Below, piece after piece: positions 1 through 11,110 of a DNA stretch of 64,000 nt (positions are counted from its first letter, which is position 1; every line of letters starts with the position of its first letter). The stretch is from the NCBI RefSeq assembly GCF_020921035.1, contig NC_063150.1, positions 30,179,826 to 30,243,825 on the forward strand. The letters run 5' to 3'. The notes under the pieces were generated by a model. It did not search any database. It was not told the origin of the DNA and saw nothing but the letters and a program-made list of their open reading frames with translations. A program made the position numbers and the translations under genes. Origin of the DNA: Rhodamnia argentea (lineage: Eukaryota; Streptophyta; Magnoliopsida; Myrtales; Myrtaceae).

Positions 1-795
1 GAAGACGTAAGATCAGAGAGGAAGAGAGAGCATTTTCTGACTTGTGTCTAATCAACTGTGCAGTGTACGGAGCTAGCCAGTGTAAAGCTCTGTTTTTTTC
101 CATTTAATGCAATGTTAGGAATCCGGTTCCGAGAGAGGAAGGCAGATTTTCGGAAATCCGCAGGGCTCGCTCGGCTGAGTGCGGAAGATTTTTTCAAAAA
201 AGTAAAAGAAGGGAGCGCGGGGGGGAGCGTGTTCTGTCTTTGGGGTCCATCAATTGTCTAGAAAACTCTTCGACCAAACTAGACTCCAGTTCAAATTACG
301 GGACCATTAATGGTAGTTTTTTTTTCACTTTTTAAAAAATTGTAAAAATAGTAATTATATATTTAATATATAACGTATTCCTAACATATCAGAAATTTTT
401 ATTTTTTAAAAGTTACTGTTTGAGACCAAAAGAAAGAATCCTTAGTACGAACATCAAAATGGGCTCCAGCTCATCTACTCAGCGAATCCTTCATGTGACT
501 TCTCCACTCTGATTGTACAACTATAATTGCGCTAGCTGAGCCAAGCCAACTGCCAATTAAAGCCAGCTGCAATTTCGCTGGCCCCAGTGGCAATTATTGC
601 ACTGCTGCATCGATAGACTTGGCAATTTGCGACACATGACTCGTCTACTCACTATCCAGTCAACAATGGATGCTGGAATTGTGGAACGGGGCGAGCTAAA
701 GTGAGACTGCGAAAGTAAGGCCCAAAAAAAAAAAAAAGTGAGACTGCGAAAGTGAGCGACCCAAAAAAAAAAAAAAAAAGGACTAGCAGTTGGTA
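1..795. other. CNL 5'-flank type segment, copy at left edge
   Basis: This stretch closely matches 51548-52250, which lies just upstream of the start codon of NLR-D. The match runs through the GAGAGAGCATTTTCTGAC stretch, the segment ending in GTGTACGGAGCTAGCC, and the later block containing GGATGCTGGAATTGTGG. It is therefore inferred to be the 5' flank of another minus-strand CNL gene lying left of the window. Short reading frames here are low-complexity and not supported as genes. Two poly-A tracts (near 723-736 and 761-778) end duplicated copies of a short AGTGAGACTGCGAAAGTGAG-type motif. Confidence 0.7.
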
Positions 796-1070
796 TAGAC
801 ATGACCGGTTTGGCCGAACCGCTGATTCCGGTTCCGATTTCGGGCCGGTTTCGGTTCCGGTTCTGAACCACCAATTCCCGAGACCAACAGCTCTTTCTTC
901 CTAAGCCTTCTTTTTTTTTTTTATAGAAAAAACGGGTCGGAACCGGCCCGGAACCAGCGGTTCCGGGACGATTCCGGTTCTGGTTTGGAACCGTGGGCCC
1001 GGTCAACAAGCGGGTTCCGGGTCGGTCAACGGGCCGATTTCGGGCCCACGGTTCCGGATGGCCATGTCTA
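796..1070. mobile_element. hAT-type MITE with 8-bp target duplication
   Basis: A 275-bp GC-rich element is bounded by imperfect inverted ends, TAGACATGACC at the left and GGCCATGTCTA at the right. It is flanked by a perfect 8-bp direct repeat AGTTGGTA (788-795 and 1071-1078). An 8-bp duplication with TAGRCATG-like ends is typical of hAT superfamily elements. The interior is rich in CCGGTTCCGG-type motifs and has no transposase. The paralogous block near 19018-19030 lacks it (empty site). A related element lies at 24363-24639. Confidence 0.85.
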
Positions 1071-1096
1071 AGTTGGTAATTCTCCTGATCATCCTA

Positions 1097-1548
1097 TGAT
1101 GCCGAATGTATTGGTAATGCGTTTTTGGATCGATTGGACAGACAGTAAATCCAATGGAATACGAAATGGTGATGTGCTAACAACCTACGGATCGGGTCGA
1201 CGACATCGGATTGAGCTCAAATTCGGTCGGCTGAAGCGAAATGACGTCTTGATCAATATTCATTGTCTTCGGCCGTGACTAACGATGGATTTTGACGATT
1301 TGAGATTGTCTCGATGAATTGTCCTATTTTTTTTTAGTATTTTCGAGATTTATTTTACTATTAATGGCAGTTTTGTAATTTTGAATTTTGATGTTTAGAA
1401 TCCTACTAGGGTTAGGATTAGGATTAACGCCATATAAAAGGTGTGTTTATGACGTTTTGGAGGATGATTATTATTTTTATTATCAGATTATTCGATATTT
1501 CTCTCTTAAGCAAGGATTTACTTGTTATCTTCGTTGAACATTGTATCA
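1097..1548 (+). mobile_element. Candidate solo LTR (452 bp)
   Basis: Comparison with 19030-19060 shows an insertion starting TGATGC and ending GTATCA, a TG...CA structure. It is flanked by TCCTA (1092-1096) and TCCAA (1549-1553), a 5-bp target duplication with one mismatch. A TATA-like CATATAAAAGG sits near 1430, consistent with an LTR promoter reading plus. No internal region is present. The family is unassigned; the short length suggests Copia. Confidence 0.65.
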
Positions 1549-1676
1549 TCCAAGCAATTTTCTAAGTTCCAACAAAACAAAATACAGAGAACCGAGAAAA
1601 CGAAGGAATTTATCGACCATGAAAAACTTCAACCTAAAACGCAGCGTGGTTAATGCTGTTGATTCCTGAAGGAAGC

Positions 1677-2026
1677 GTCTTGGGAACCGATTTATGTGCC
1701 AGATCTGCTCTGTTGCGGAGGATTTGGGCAGAGCAGGCCTTGAGTGAGTGCTTCCAACCTTTTTGCCTATCATTTTCTCTATACATTTGATTTCATTTGG
1801 TGTTTAAAACATTCCAGCGCAAACGGTGTTGAAAGGTCTTTGCAGCTTAAAACCTTTAAGTCTCTTTGCTAGACGAAAAGAATGAGTAGTCATCTTAGTC
1901 CAGGGAATGATGCTCCTTTATCTTTTTGTGCCTCTTATGGTAATCCTATTGTTCTGTTTTTCTTGAGCAGGACGTCCTGGGATCTCGAGTGGAGGGGAGA
2001 CTCTGTAATCGCCTGATCTGACCTAA
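1677..2026 (+). pseudogene. PEPC-kinase-like 3' end, copy 1 (pseudogene)
   Basis: Two remnants match the C-terminus of plant PEPC kinase, a small Ser/Thr kinase that phosphorylates phosphoenolpyruvate carboxylase. Exon 1 (ending 1743) reads ...LLRRIWAEQAL and has an intact GTGAGT donor. After a 227-bp intron ending TTGAGCAG, exon 2 (1971 on) reads RPGISSGGETL and then a TAA at 2006-2008, before the usual ...PDLT end at 2024-2026. The catalytic domain is absent. A late intron just before the HPWIL-type motif is the known PPCK gene structure. This is a dead tail carried along with the CNL duplication. Confidence 0.75.
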
Positions 2027-2125
2027 GAAAAGATTCATGCATCTGTCGATTGTGCAAAGAGACTGTTAATGTCAAAATTTGTGTCTAAAGGTTGCCTATT
2101 CATTATGCCATCGATGTGAATAATT

Positions 2126-2127
<2 letters not shown>

Positions 2128-2157
<30 letters not shown>
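2128..2157. repeat. (GA)n microsatellite in PPCK-like 3' flank
   Basis: A run of about 14 GA units. It lies at the same relative place as the runs at 19566-19605 and 52772-52826, so it predates the block duplication and has changed length since. Confidence 0.95.
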
Positions 2158-2161
<4 letters not shown>

Positions 2162-3480
2162 CATGACTCCAAACACCCACCAAACTTTATATTTGGTATG
2201 ACTCTGCAGCTATTGAGTCGCCACATGAGTCTGCCACCAAAAGTGACAGCAGCTTCATCGTTCTTCAGAAATTTAGGATGCACAGGATAACACTTTTAAA
2301 AATAAATTTTTTTTACTTCAAAAACTCTTTTAAAGCAGAAAACTGTTCTGTAACGTGACTTTTAAAATGGAGATTCATTTGGTTAAAAATTTTTACTTCT
2401 GAAAAAAATTCTTGTAGTGACTTTTTACTTTTAAAGTTACTTTTCTCCTAATTTGAAAAGTTAATAAAAATTACCTCTCAACTCAAAAATTACTTCTCGC
2501 ATCACTCTCTTTTCATTACACCCTCTCTCTTTTTTCGACCACGCCCAGAAAAATTATCTGTGCTTGTTGCATAAACTTTGGTTTGTGTGAATCTAAGACA
2601 GTAGATACTAGTGGCTTATGACCTCTGTCGATGCTTTTATTTTCGAATTTTTTGCTGATATCTAGAGAGAATAAAGGATGTGAATACAAGGTAAACGATT
2701 TACTTCTGCTGTTTTTACAAAAAGATTGTTTGCCTTCGATTAATAATGTAAATTAATTTGCAGAAGAGTTGGATTTGGCAACCTTCTTTTTGTGGAGAAT
2801 CGGTGCCTTGGTGCTTAATGATGGATGGTTGTTGAACGAACTAAAGAAATTGCAGTTTCCTTCACTTGCTGATAAAAGACTTGTCCTGCACCTGCTTAAT
2901 GCTTGCCATGTCGTTTAATTCATTTACGGAGTCCAAGGCAAAATAGTCGTCAGACCAGATGTCCTCATGGGGTATCTGACTTGCGATGACAAACCCTAAT
3001 CGACGACATTTCTAGTCTCGCAGAAGTTTACACAGTGCAAAAGGGAAAAATTGCAACCCAATAAAATGATTGAATTGCTAACCGAGCAATTTTTAAGTTC
3101 AAATTATCATGACGTTTTCTTATTTAGCGAGCGACTTTAGTAGTCGATGGGAAGGCATGGACAAGACATGAGATGTTAGATCACAAAGTGACTAACATCT
3201 ATTCAAATGATCGAGAAATTGTTGAGAGGGGGGAAAAAATTAGCTACTAGGGATGAATCTTGAGGTCCGAGTTAATTAAATTCTCGAGATTCATTAGAAT
3301 TATTTGCTATAAACAAAACGTTTTAGAAGTCACCTTTGCTGCTGTATCTCCACAGCTGTCTTTTACTCGTGTCAAAGAAAATAGTACAACCAAAACGGAG
3401 GGCGCATGTAGCATTTGCCTGGCTATGTTTTTCATAAAAGGAAGTTATGATGTCCTCCATTCAATTTTATAAAAGAACAC
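2158..3480. repeat. Duplicated spacer module downstream of PPCK tail, copy 1
   Basis: Nearly collinear with 19606-20940 at high identity, and more distantly related to 4363-5090, 31980-32740 and 40060-40440. Landmarks are CACCCACCAAACTTTATATTTGG, a CAGTAGATACTAGTGGC motif and GAGAATAAAGGATGTGAATA. It represents the 3' flank of the PPCK-like gene up to the next CNL 3' flank. Possible coding traces around 2765-2880 (a frame reading LATFFLW) are broken between copies. No functional gene is supported. Sequence from 3480 to 3731 shows nothing recognisable. Confidence 0.75.
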
Positions 3481-3731
3481 ACATTCATAGTGAAATATGG
3501 CAAAAACTAAAACAAAATAGTTCCAATCTTGCAGCTACAATACATACTATTTGAAAATATGAGCCTGAATATTTATGTATTAAATATTATCGAGGAGTGG
3601 CTCCGCTTGCGACGCCACTCGGTAGATAAAGAACTTGTAAGGGGGGAGAAAACGGGAATATGCATAAAATGTTAGGACGAGATTAAACATTGCTCGAAAG
3701 CTTGAAGACCTGATTAATGAATGAACATTAC

Positions 3732-4362
3732 CCACTGTCTCAGAGACTGATATGGCTCGTCCCTCTTAGGGTCAACTACCTTGCGCCCGGATATGAGTTC
3801 TAAGAGAACCATCCCAAATGCATACACATCTGTTCTTATCGAAACCGTACCATTCTCTGCATATTCTAGTGCCAAGTACCTGCAAATTTCAGCAGAAAAA
3901 AAAAATCTTAGCTTTAAACTAGAAACTAAGTCTAAAGACGCGCAACTCTTCCTCTAATAATCCACTCAAATGACAAATTAATCCTCACCCTAAAGTTCCA
4001 AGAATCCTGGTGTGCTCTGGATCATCACTTGTTTTCCACTTAGCTAGGCGAAAGTCTCCTAGCTGTGTGAAACCAGGAAGTTCGATCAGACCCAGAAACG
4101 TATGATTCACCTAGCACATTGCAAAGGCATGGATTTAATTTGGTGAATAGGAACAAACTCGAATTGGCATATAGTTACCATGGGCACGAACTCGTGCGTG
4201 AGCAATATGTTACTAGGTCGCACGTCGCGATGGATTATCGGGCCTCCGCGGCACTCTTCGTGTAGAAAGCGCAGACCTTTTGCCGTTCCGATGGCTATCG
4301 CGTGTCTCCGGTGCCACTCTAAGACACTTGTTGGATTGTCTACGAAAAAGGCACATCTGAAG
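3732..4362 (-). pseudogene. Receptor-like kinase fragment (three exons, truncated)
   Basis: Three exons on the minus strand match the catalytic region of a plant receptor-like/cytoplasmic kinase. Exon a (4362 to about 4181) reads VLEWHRRHAIAIGTAKGLRF followed by HEECRGGPIIHRDVRPSNIL and ends at a GTAACT donor. Exon b (4062-3989) reads LGDFRLAKWKTSDDPEHT and ends at GTGAGG. Exon c (3879-3732) reads YLALEYAENG followed by RTDVYAFGMVLLELISGR and ends at a GTAATG donor. The N-lobe and C-terminal part are missing. The DFG motif is DFR and APE is ALE, so it would be inactive even if expressed. Conserved exon borders show it came from a genomic copy, not a retrocopy. The closest family I recognise is the inactive-kinase/PERK-like RLK group, tentatively. 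Confidence 0.8.
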
Positions 4363-4861
4363 ATTCCTCGGGTGAACATGACTCCAATGACCCACCGAGC
4401 TTTATTTTTGTTTACGGCTCTGCAGTTGGTGAGTGGGCCCATGAGTCTGCCCCAACCAGTGGCAGCGGCTTCTTCTTCCCCCAGAGAATTTCAGCAACTC
4501 TGCTTATTGTATATACTTTGGTTTCTATGAGAATCTTAGTAGATAGACACTAGTGGCTGAAGAGCTTTTCAAGTCCTTTTCTTTTTGATTTTTTTCCATA
4601 TATTTGGAGAGAATAAAGGATGTGAATAGAAGGTAGAGACTTTACTTCTACTGCGTTCACGAAAGGATGGTTTGCCTTCAATTAAGAATCCAAGTTAAGT
4701 TGCAGAAGAATTGGGTTTGGCTACCCCTTCTTTTGAGGAGAATCAGTGCCTTGTGCTAATGATGAATGGTTATTGGATGAACTAAGGAAATTACGGTCTC
4801 CTTCACTGCAAGTTCAAGCTGATAAAAGAATTGGTCCTGCTTATCACGTGGTTTACTTCAT
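4363..4861. repeat. Duplicated spacer module, copy 2
   Basis: Starts at TGAAGATTCC next to the receptor-kinase fragment. Matches 31980-32500 closely (AACATGACTCCAATGA, then the block ending TTCTTCTTCCCCCAGA) and the copies at 2158, 19606 and 40060 more loosely. It leads straight into the conserved unrecognised exon-like segment at 4862-5074. No gene is supported in it. Confidence 0.75.
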
Positions 4862-5074
4862 TTGCAGAATCTAAGGCAAACCAATAGACACACGAGATGC
4901 TCCCAAAGGGTTTCTGATAGAATCGTTAACCGAACAATTAAAAGATTAAATCATCAGAGAATGTGGGGATGTTTTTCTTATACCTTATCGAGCTACTCGG
5001 TGGAGAAACAATGCGATGACATTTTGACATCGGGCATGGACAAGACACTGGAGGATACCTCGCGGAGCAAATAA
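4862..5074 (+). pseudogene. Unrecognised exon-like remnant, copy in block A
   Basis: An open stretch whose end reads TLSSYSVEKQCDD, then SGMDKTLEDTS, then a stop. The same residues occur in the paralogue at 32508-32708, where the frame is open for 66 codons. Between the copies there is a 1-nt indel near 4945, so the upstream part is out of frame here. A TTTGCAG splice-acceptor-like string precedes both. I do not recognise the family. It may be the last exon of a gene lost from the cluster, or just conserved noncoding sequence. Confidence 0.35.
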
Positions 5075-5954
5075 ACTCCACCTAAATGATGGCAAAATTG
5101 TGAAGAGGGGGAAGAATTTGCAACTAGGGATGCAATCTTGAAGTCCGAGTCCACTAAATTCTCTGAATACATCTGAATTATTTGAAATAAACCAAAGGTT
5201 TTAGAAGTCAATTCTGCCGCTCTATCACATGGACTGTCTTTACTTATATAAAAGGAAATAGGGCAACTGAAACAGGGGGCTTTTGTGGAGAAAGTCAAGT
5301 GAGTCCTCCTCTGGTCGAATTTGCAGAAAGACATATATTCCTACTGAAATATGGCAAAAACGACGACGACGACGACGACGACAATAATAATAATAAATAA
5401 ATAAATCCCCAGCTTTCAGCCGCAATACATGCTGCTATTACAAAATACTGACATTATTGGTATATTTAAATATTAAATTATGTTTTCATCTAATAACTTA
5501 AGCTCGCGGTAGATCAAATCTATCCAGTTCCGTTATTTATACTTTCCTAATTATATATTTTCATGCTCAATTTTAAGTCATCTACTAGTTTACGCTTTTA
5601 AAACAGTTAATTGTAGTCCAACAAAATCTGTCAATCTCGTCTCTTTTATTTATTTATTTATTTTCTTTCGACAAAAACTCCGTGCCAAATAAAGTCGGAT
5701 GCAATGATGCTGGCGAATCAATAGTTCCTTTCCAGTGGGGCCCAACATAGCCATTGATAATTGTTGCGTGGAATAAATCATGAATTGAGAGAGCACGCAA
5801 ATGGATCCATAAGAATAGAAGACCGTTGCAATGCACGAGATTAGGAGAGCATCCTTTTTACTCTTCTCATTACGAAGATATTAGTAATGAATTTTTACAC
5901 TCTTTTAACTTTTGTGGCTAATCTGCATTCCCTTCATTTTGAGTATTCGCAACT
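5075..5954. other. 3' flank of NLR-A, no gene seen
   Basis: Collinear with 32709-33615, the 3' flank of NLR-C, as part of the A/C block duplication. It contains a compound (ACG)n(AAT)n microsatellite at 5358-5403. The reading frames at 5240-5425 and 5654-5836 are repeat-driven or unsupported. Confidence 0.7.
5358..5403. repeat. Compound trinucleotide microsatellite
   Basis: ACG repeats followed by AAT/AAAT repeats. The homologous site in block C (33002-33063) instead has CAA then AAT repeats, so both length and motif have shifted since duplication. Confidence 0.9.
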
Positions 5955-5972
5955 TTTCTAATGACAAACTTT

Positions 5973-6162
5973 TTTTTTTTTTTGATGACCCAGGGAATCC
6001 CCGCACGGCCGGCAGTCGAGAGGTAAACCCTGGGGGTAACACGTGTTAGCCACCACACACGTGCCACCGGTTAAGTCACCCCGCAACGCCCCTGGGATTC
6101 GAACACTCGACCTTTTGCGAGAGGAAGAGTACGTGAACCGGCGGCGCCACCCGTGTGGGTGG
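5973..6162 (-). mobile_element. tRNA-derived SINE (minus strand)
   Basis: An insertion of about 190 bp is absent from the paralogous site near 33611-33630. It is flanked by long direct repeats TTTCTAATGACAAACTT (from 5955 and from 6163). The plus strand starts with a poly-T run, which is the A tail of a minus-strand element preceded by TCATC. On the minus strand there is a box-B-like GTTCGAATCCC (about 6092-6102). Long target duplication, A tail and Pol III box are hallmarks of a tRNA-derived SINE. The tail resembles those at 10831 and 15139, suggesting one family. Confidence 0.85.
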
Positions 6163-6514
6163 TTTCTAATGACAAACTTTTAGTTTTGCCTAATCTAAAG
6201 ATTTTTACTAATGTCTTTTAGATGAATTCCTTCCACATCTGTATTTTCGCAGGTCCTTTTAATATGTTTCGCAGGTACTCGTGTACCCACATGTGATTTT
6301 TCAAATAGGGAAATTGTAATTCTTTGTTATTTATTTAGGTCGATTAATGCAAGAAAGATCAGAAACAATTGCAATGATCTCCAAATAAGGTAACGACAAC
6401 AACGAGAAGATAGCATATTGATAAAAGGAAGAAATCACAAATAAAAGCACCAGAGTATTTCCTCTTCTTTCCCTCAGGGATCAATAGACGGAGCAAGGGG
6501 AGTGGCGGAGGGGC

Positions 6515-9348
6515 TCATCTCGTCACCCTGTCCTGGATGACATTATAGGAATCGAGGCTGAGATCATGTTTCTCCCAGCGATCCCCTTTCTCCCAGAAGA
6601 AGCGAACTTCTGGGTTACGTCCCATCACCTCCTCATAGCACTCTTGCCCAATACCCTCCCTCGTTCTGCTTCTGCTGTTCGGATAGAACGCAAGAGCAAA
6701 TTCTTCTGGCATCTCATAGAATTGGAGCTCCTCGAGGTTCGAGAGGTCGCGGATGACAACCAGTAACGATTGCCAGTCCAAGTGCCTGCATCCGGCAATG
6801 ACGAGACTCTGTAGGCAAGGCATTGCCTGACCATTCATCGACACAAATCTCAGGTTTTCCAGACAGACGAGGGCTAATTCCTTGAGCTTTGGGAACCCTC
6901 CATCTCCAAAAACCAATGTTTCCCCATCAAAGGCATTATTAATTAGCTCAAGCACCAAAAGATTGGGCAAATTCTGGAGAGCAATTAGGGGGCTCGATTT
7001 CGATCTGCTCCATCCCAAACGCAATCTGGTCAGATTGTTCAGCAGAGGAAGCCAATGAGGCACCTTCTTTAGACATCCTTCGATATATAGAGACCGAAGA
7101 AGCAGGGGAGGTGAAGACAGAAGATCCAAATCAATAACTTCAGACTCACTTTCTGCAGTCACTTCTAGCGATCGAAGCTTGGTCATCTTCTCGAGGGAGT
7201 GGCATAGTTCCTTTGCATTGTCTGTCTTCAACTCCGTTACGCCCAGCCTCGTTAGCTGACTTAGCTCTCCCAGCTCTTGCATAATATTCTTGCCCCGACC
7301 ACCTCCAGCTTTCACACAGCACAGTTTTTGCAGTGATTTTAGCGCTCCCATGCCCTCGGGAGCCGAAATTCCCTTTCTAAGACCGAAGGATAGAGGAAAT
7401 GTGGGCTCTGAATCACGGTACACCACTAGATACTGTAATTTCTTGAGCTTGGTTATCTCCACAGGCAGCTCAGAGACCAACGTCTGCTTAAGATCCAGAG
7501 TCTCCAGATTTTGCAGTTTCCCGATTGACCTAGGAATGATGCTCGCGTTGGTCCTTCTCAAACTTATATACTTCAAGTGGAACAGAACTGGTATTTGTCG
7601 GGGGAATGTCAAGGGATGAGCCTCCCAGATCTAACACCTTCAGCAGCTTAGAGTTACTTGGGAAGAATTGCTCATCAGAGCTAGTCGATTTCCCTAACTC
7701 AAAAATGAGCAGAGAGCGTAGGCGGGGGAGGCTTAGCTGGTTCAGTACGATGTTGCCGGTGTATTGGACTGACAGACGCCGCACTGTTTCGTGCAATTCT
7801 TTTCTCTGCTCAGATGCGAACGAAACAAAGTTTTCATCCCTTAACTTAGAAAGGATGCTTTCACGCGTTAGGTCATGTACCCTACAACGCCTTAGCCTTC
7901 CGTCTGAAGCTGTGTTTGCATTTTGCACCAAACTCCTGTTTATAAGCTCCTTCAGGTATCTTTCAGCAACCTCCTCTTGTGTCATCCCTTCTCTTTCCTC
8001 AACAAATCCTTCTGCAATCCACAGACGGATGAGTCTACTACACTCAATCACATGATCCTCTGGAAATACTCCCAAGTACAAAAAGCGGCTTTTCAAGTTA
8101 TCATGCAAATCATTGTAGCTCAAGCTGAGAATTTTCCCGAAAATTTTCATCCTGCCATCGCTTTCTAGTTCTGCAGCAAGGCTGCGAGTAATCATCTCCC
8201 ATTCTTGGACATCATTTGCAAAGAGAAGACCACCAATTGCCACTATGGCAAGAGGTAAACCCTCGCATTCTTTTAAAATCTGCCGAGAAAGGTGTTCTAG
8301 GTAAGGAGGACAGGGTTTCCCACGGAAGACTTTCTTGCAGAATAAGGACCATGATTCATCTGGAGATAAGGGCTTACGAGAATAAACTTTTGATGGTGGG
8401 ATGAGACAGTAGCAATGTCAGCTTTGCGAGTAGTGATTATTATTCGGCTACAGAAGCTGTTATTAGGCAATGCATTTTTTATACCTTCTAGTGCTTCCAA
8501 GTTCCATACATCATCTAGAACAACGACGTACCTTCTTTGCTGCAGAAAGTCTTTCAGTTTCTGCTTGAGCCTCATGCTGTTCATGGATTCTATTCCTTGA
8601 GGGACCAGTTGCTGAATTTCTCCATGTAGTCGTGCAATTATGTCCCTCAAGATATTCTGAATATTATAAGTCTGTGGGACACTGATCCATGCATGGCTTT
8701 GGAAGTAGGCTTTCACTTGGCGATCGTCGTAGACTCATTTTGCCAAAGTGGTCTTCCCTGAACCCCCCATTGACACAACTTCAAGTCCGAATTCTCCATC
8801 AACAAGCCACTTAATAAGCTCCTCTCTTGGCTTGTCAATCCCCACCAGTTCACCTTCCTCGACTTGAAAAGCATACTCCCTGAGATCGTGCCATGAGGTG
8901 CCTCTGGTGGATGCACTTGCACTTTGCTTTGGTAATATGACTTGAAATGGTATCGCCGATGCCCTTCTCGTATGCTGCTGACTCTTGACTTGATATAAGC
9001 TATTTTGGAGGAAATATGATGGCGTGCTTTCAAGTTATGTATGGATGACTTGATCTTGTGAAAGTACCTCATGAACCCATGTCCGTGATCTCTTGCCAAG
9101 TTGAGCATGAATTCATCCAGAGTATCCTCTACATCGTATGCAACATCTCTGACCTGTTTCACCCACACCTTCAACTCAGGGTCATCTTCTTGCGACGACT
9201 GGGCACTTGCTAAGAAGGCCTTCATGCGCTCAAATTCATCTCTGATGAGTTCTATTTATCAACGTACCCCTTTCAATAATAGTTTCACATCTTTCTCAAC
9301 GATCATAGCAAGCTTCTCAACCAAACAGGACACTGCGAATTCTGCCAT
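6515..9348 (-). pseudogene. NLR-A: RPM1-like CC-NB-LRR pseudogene
   Basis: Collinear with intact NLR-B over its whole length: Rx-type coiled coil, NB-ARC and LRRs. CNL proteins are cytoplasmic or plasma-membrane immune receptors that detect pathogen effectors. Lesions in order from ATG 9348: adjacent TGA and TAA codons after KGVR (codons 30-31, about 9255-9260); a 1-nt deletion near 8937; an in-frame 9-bp loss removing ILG before MGGSGKTT, which destroys the first P-loop glycine; a TGA at the K*VYDD position (about 8735); a frameshift in SSHPSK (about 8400); and a frameshift after LGGSSL (about 7600). The C-terminal LRR frame is then open to 6515. The first two lesions are shared with NLR-C; the others are private. 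A VHD motif replaces MHD, as in its paralogues. Confidence 0.93.
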
Positions 9349-10659
9349 TTCTCTTCCTCACTGATCTCACGAGATCAAAACTTAGCGAAGAAGGAAATAG
9401 GTATGGTGGTTTGCAAGTACCTTCTGAACCAAAAGAAAGAATCCTTTAAATGAACAGCCAACTAGGCTTGAGCGCGTCTATTTGGCGAAGTATTCTCATG
9501 ACTTCTGCACTTTGATGTTACAACACTGATTAGGATACTAAGCAAACTGCCAAGTTGCCCGCTGCATTTCATTGGTCCCCAGGGGGGCAAATTTTCACAT
9601 TGCACTGTTGCATTGAGGATTCCAGCCGACAAGTGGGACTTGGCAATTTGCTACTCAGTAACTGGTCTGCTCACAATCCACTCAGCAGTGGAAGTGGGCG
9701 AAGACAAACGCCTCTTGAACTTTGGCCAAAACGCACGGTGGAATTCTTCTTTGTTAACGCCATTGCCTTACTTGCAACTGCAGAAAACGCCTTGCGGATG
9801 AACGATTGATCCTGAACTGAGGCATAGTGACCGATCCCTGAACCCTTGCCGCCCTGCTCTGCCTAGGTACCCCAAAATCCACGTAATCACGGTTTGCGGA
9901 TGGTGGAGGATGACGAACCTGAGATGAGAAATGGATATAGTACATAAGTTCTAATGATCTGACCCAGGTCCATGCTGTTGGTTGTCCAGTTTGAAGAAGT
10001 GTCTGAACAGTTTTATAGTTAGCATGTATCTCCTCCTAAATAATTAAAATCAGCTATTAAATGTTATACTTCGATCCGACATAGCGACCAATTTAAGTCA
10101 CCCCATAACCCTGGGAAATTGGAGAAATTTCACGTATATTGCATTCCGGGGGCACTCTAGTTTACAAGGAGGACAATAATGCTCACCGCGGCATGAGCCC
10201 GGTGCCTGCACTCTTCGGATCCATCTGCACCACTAAACTTGTGCATCGCAATGAATTTCACACGATGCCTGCCAAGTATGATAGTCCGGAAGGTCACAAG
10301 GCATATACACTTGATCCATACAACAATTTCTGCATCTCGCTGCGACATATGCTTGGAAGGGATGTCTGAATTATCTAAAATTGGTAATTAACCTAGAGAT
10401 GATGCATAGTTACTCATTTGCAAGGAGTTACGTAGCTGAAATATTGTCAAAATAACGAGGTTTAATTTTTTTTTTTGCAATGATCATATGTTTAAAAATC
10501 AATTACCTAAATCAGATTATCCTCTTAACAGACATTTTGATGACTTAATCATCACAATGAATAATCTTAATTGATTGAAGCGTGCCCTCATGTAAAAATT
10601 TCAACAATGCATGTGAATAATCTTTCACACACAAATATTCTGTCTAGGCCATCCATTTT
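9349..10659. other. 5' flank of NLR-A and duplicated spacer, no gene seen
   Basis: Collinear with 36839-38159 upstream of NLR-C. The part around 9540-9700 also resembles the flanks at 541-680 and 52120-52250. It contains no recognisable coding sequence: the 76-codon frame at 10139-10369 is disrupted in the paralogue at 37680-37870, which argues against a gene. Confidence 0.65.
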
Positions 10660-11010
10660 TGGGTTAATATCACGAAAAACCTCAAATACCTGTGGCAAAT
10701 TTATTCCAAATTATTTTTATGACCACGAAAAACTCCAAATCGTTACACCTGTAATAAATTTACATTCCGTTAGTTTCCATTAAATTTTACCATCAAATTA
10801 TTGAGTTTGATGGCACGTAACAATTGACGGGGGTGTGTCTCCCGAGGAATAGTCGTGCTCTACCACCGGTTTGAGCCATAGCTCGCCGGCCACGCGGACA
10901 CCTCGGTTATCAAAAAAAAAAAAAAAATTGACGAGGTGTATCGGTTTGAGATTTTTACTATGTGTTTGTCATATGTTTATTAGTTTGGAATTTTTCGTGA
11001 TATTAACCCA
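10660..11010. mobile_element. MITE with GGGTTAATAYCACG ends
   Basis: The ends are inverted: TGGGTTAATATCACGAAAAA at the left, and TTTTTCGTGATATTAACCCA at the right. The paralogue in block C (38160-38410) has the same ends, so the insertion predates the A/C duplication. A SINE (10831-10925) has since inserted in this copy. Noncoding; the superfamily is probably Mutator-like, but no clear target duplication is visible. Confidence 0.65.
10831..10925 (+). mobile_element. Short SINE-like insertion, A-tailed
   Basis: A 95-bp insertion is absent from the paralogous site near 38327. It is flanked by the direct repeat AATTGACG (10823-10830 and 10926-10933) and ends CGGTTATC plus an A tail. The same tail design occurs at 15139-15386. 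Its short length implies 5' truncation of the same family. Confidence 0.75.
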
Positions 11011-11110
11011 ATTTAACGGAAACGAATGGGGGTAAATTCATCACAGATGTATCGGTTTGGAGTTTTTGATGGTAAAAAAATATTTTGGAGTAAATTTATC
11101 ACATGTGTAC

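Noticed and set aside
557-1009. 150-codon minus-strand open frame
   Set aside because: It spans poly-A/T runs and the hAT MITE and has no domain, so it is a by-product of the element.
6088-6110. tRNA-like box (GTTCGAATCCC) as a tRNA gene
   Set aside because: No full cloverleaf; it sits in an A-tailed, duplication-flanked insertion, so it is a SINE.
10139-10369. 76-codon frame upstream of NLR-A
   Set aside because: Its counterpart at 37640-37870 has frame-shifting indels and no shared protein.
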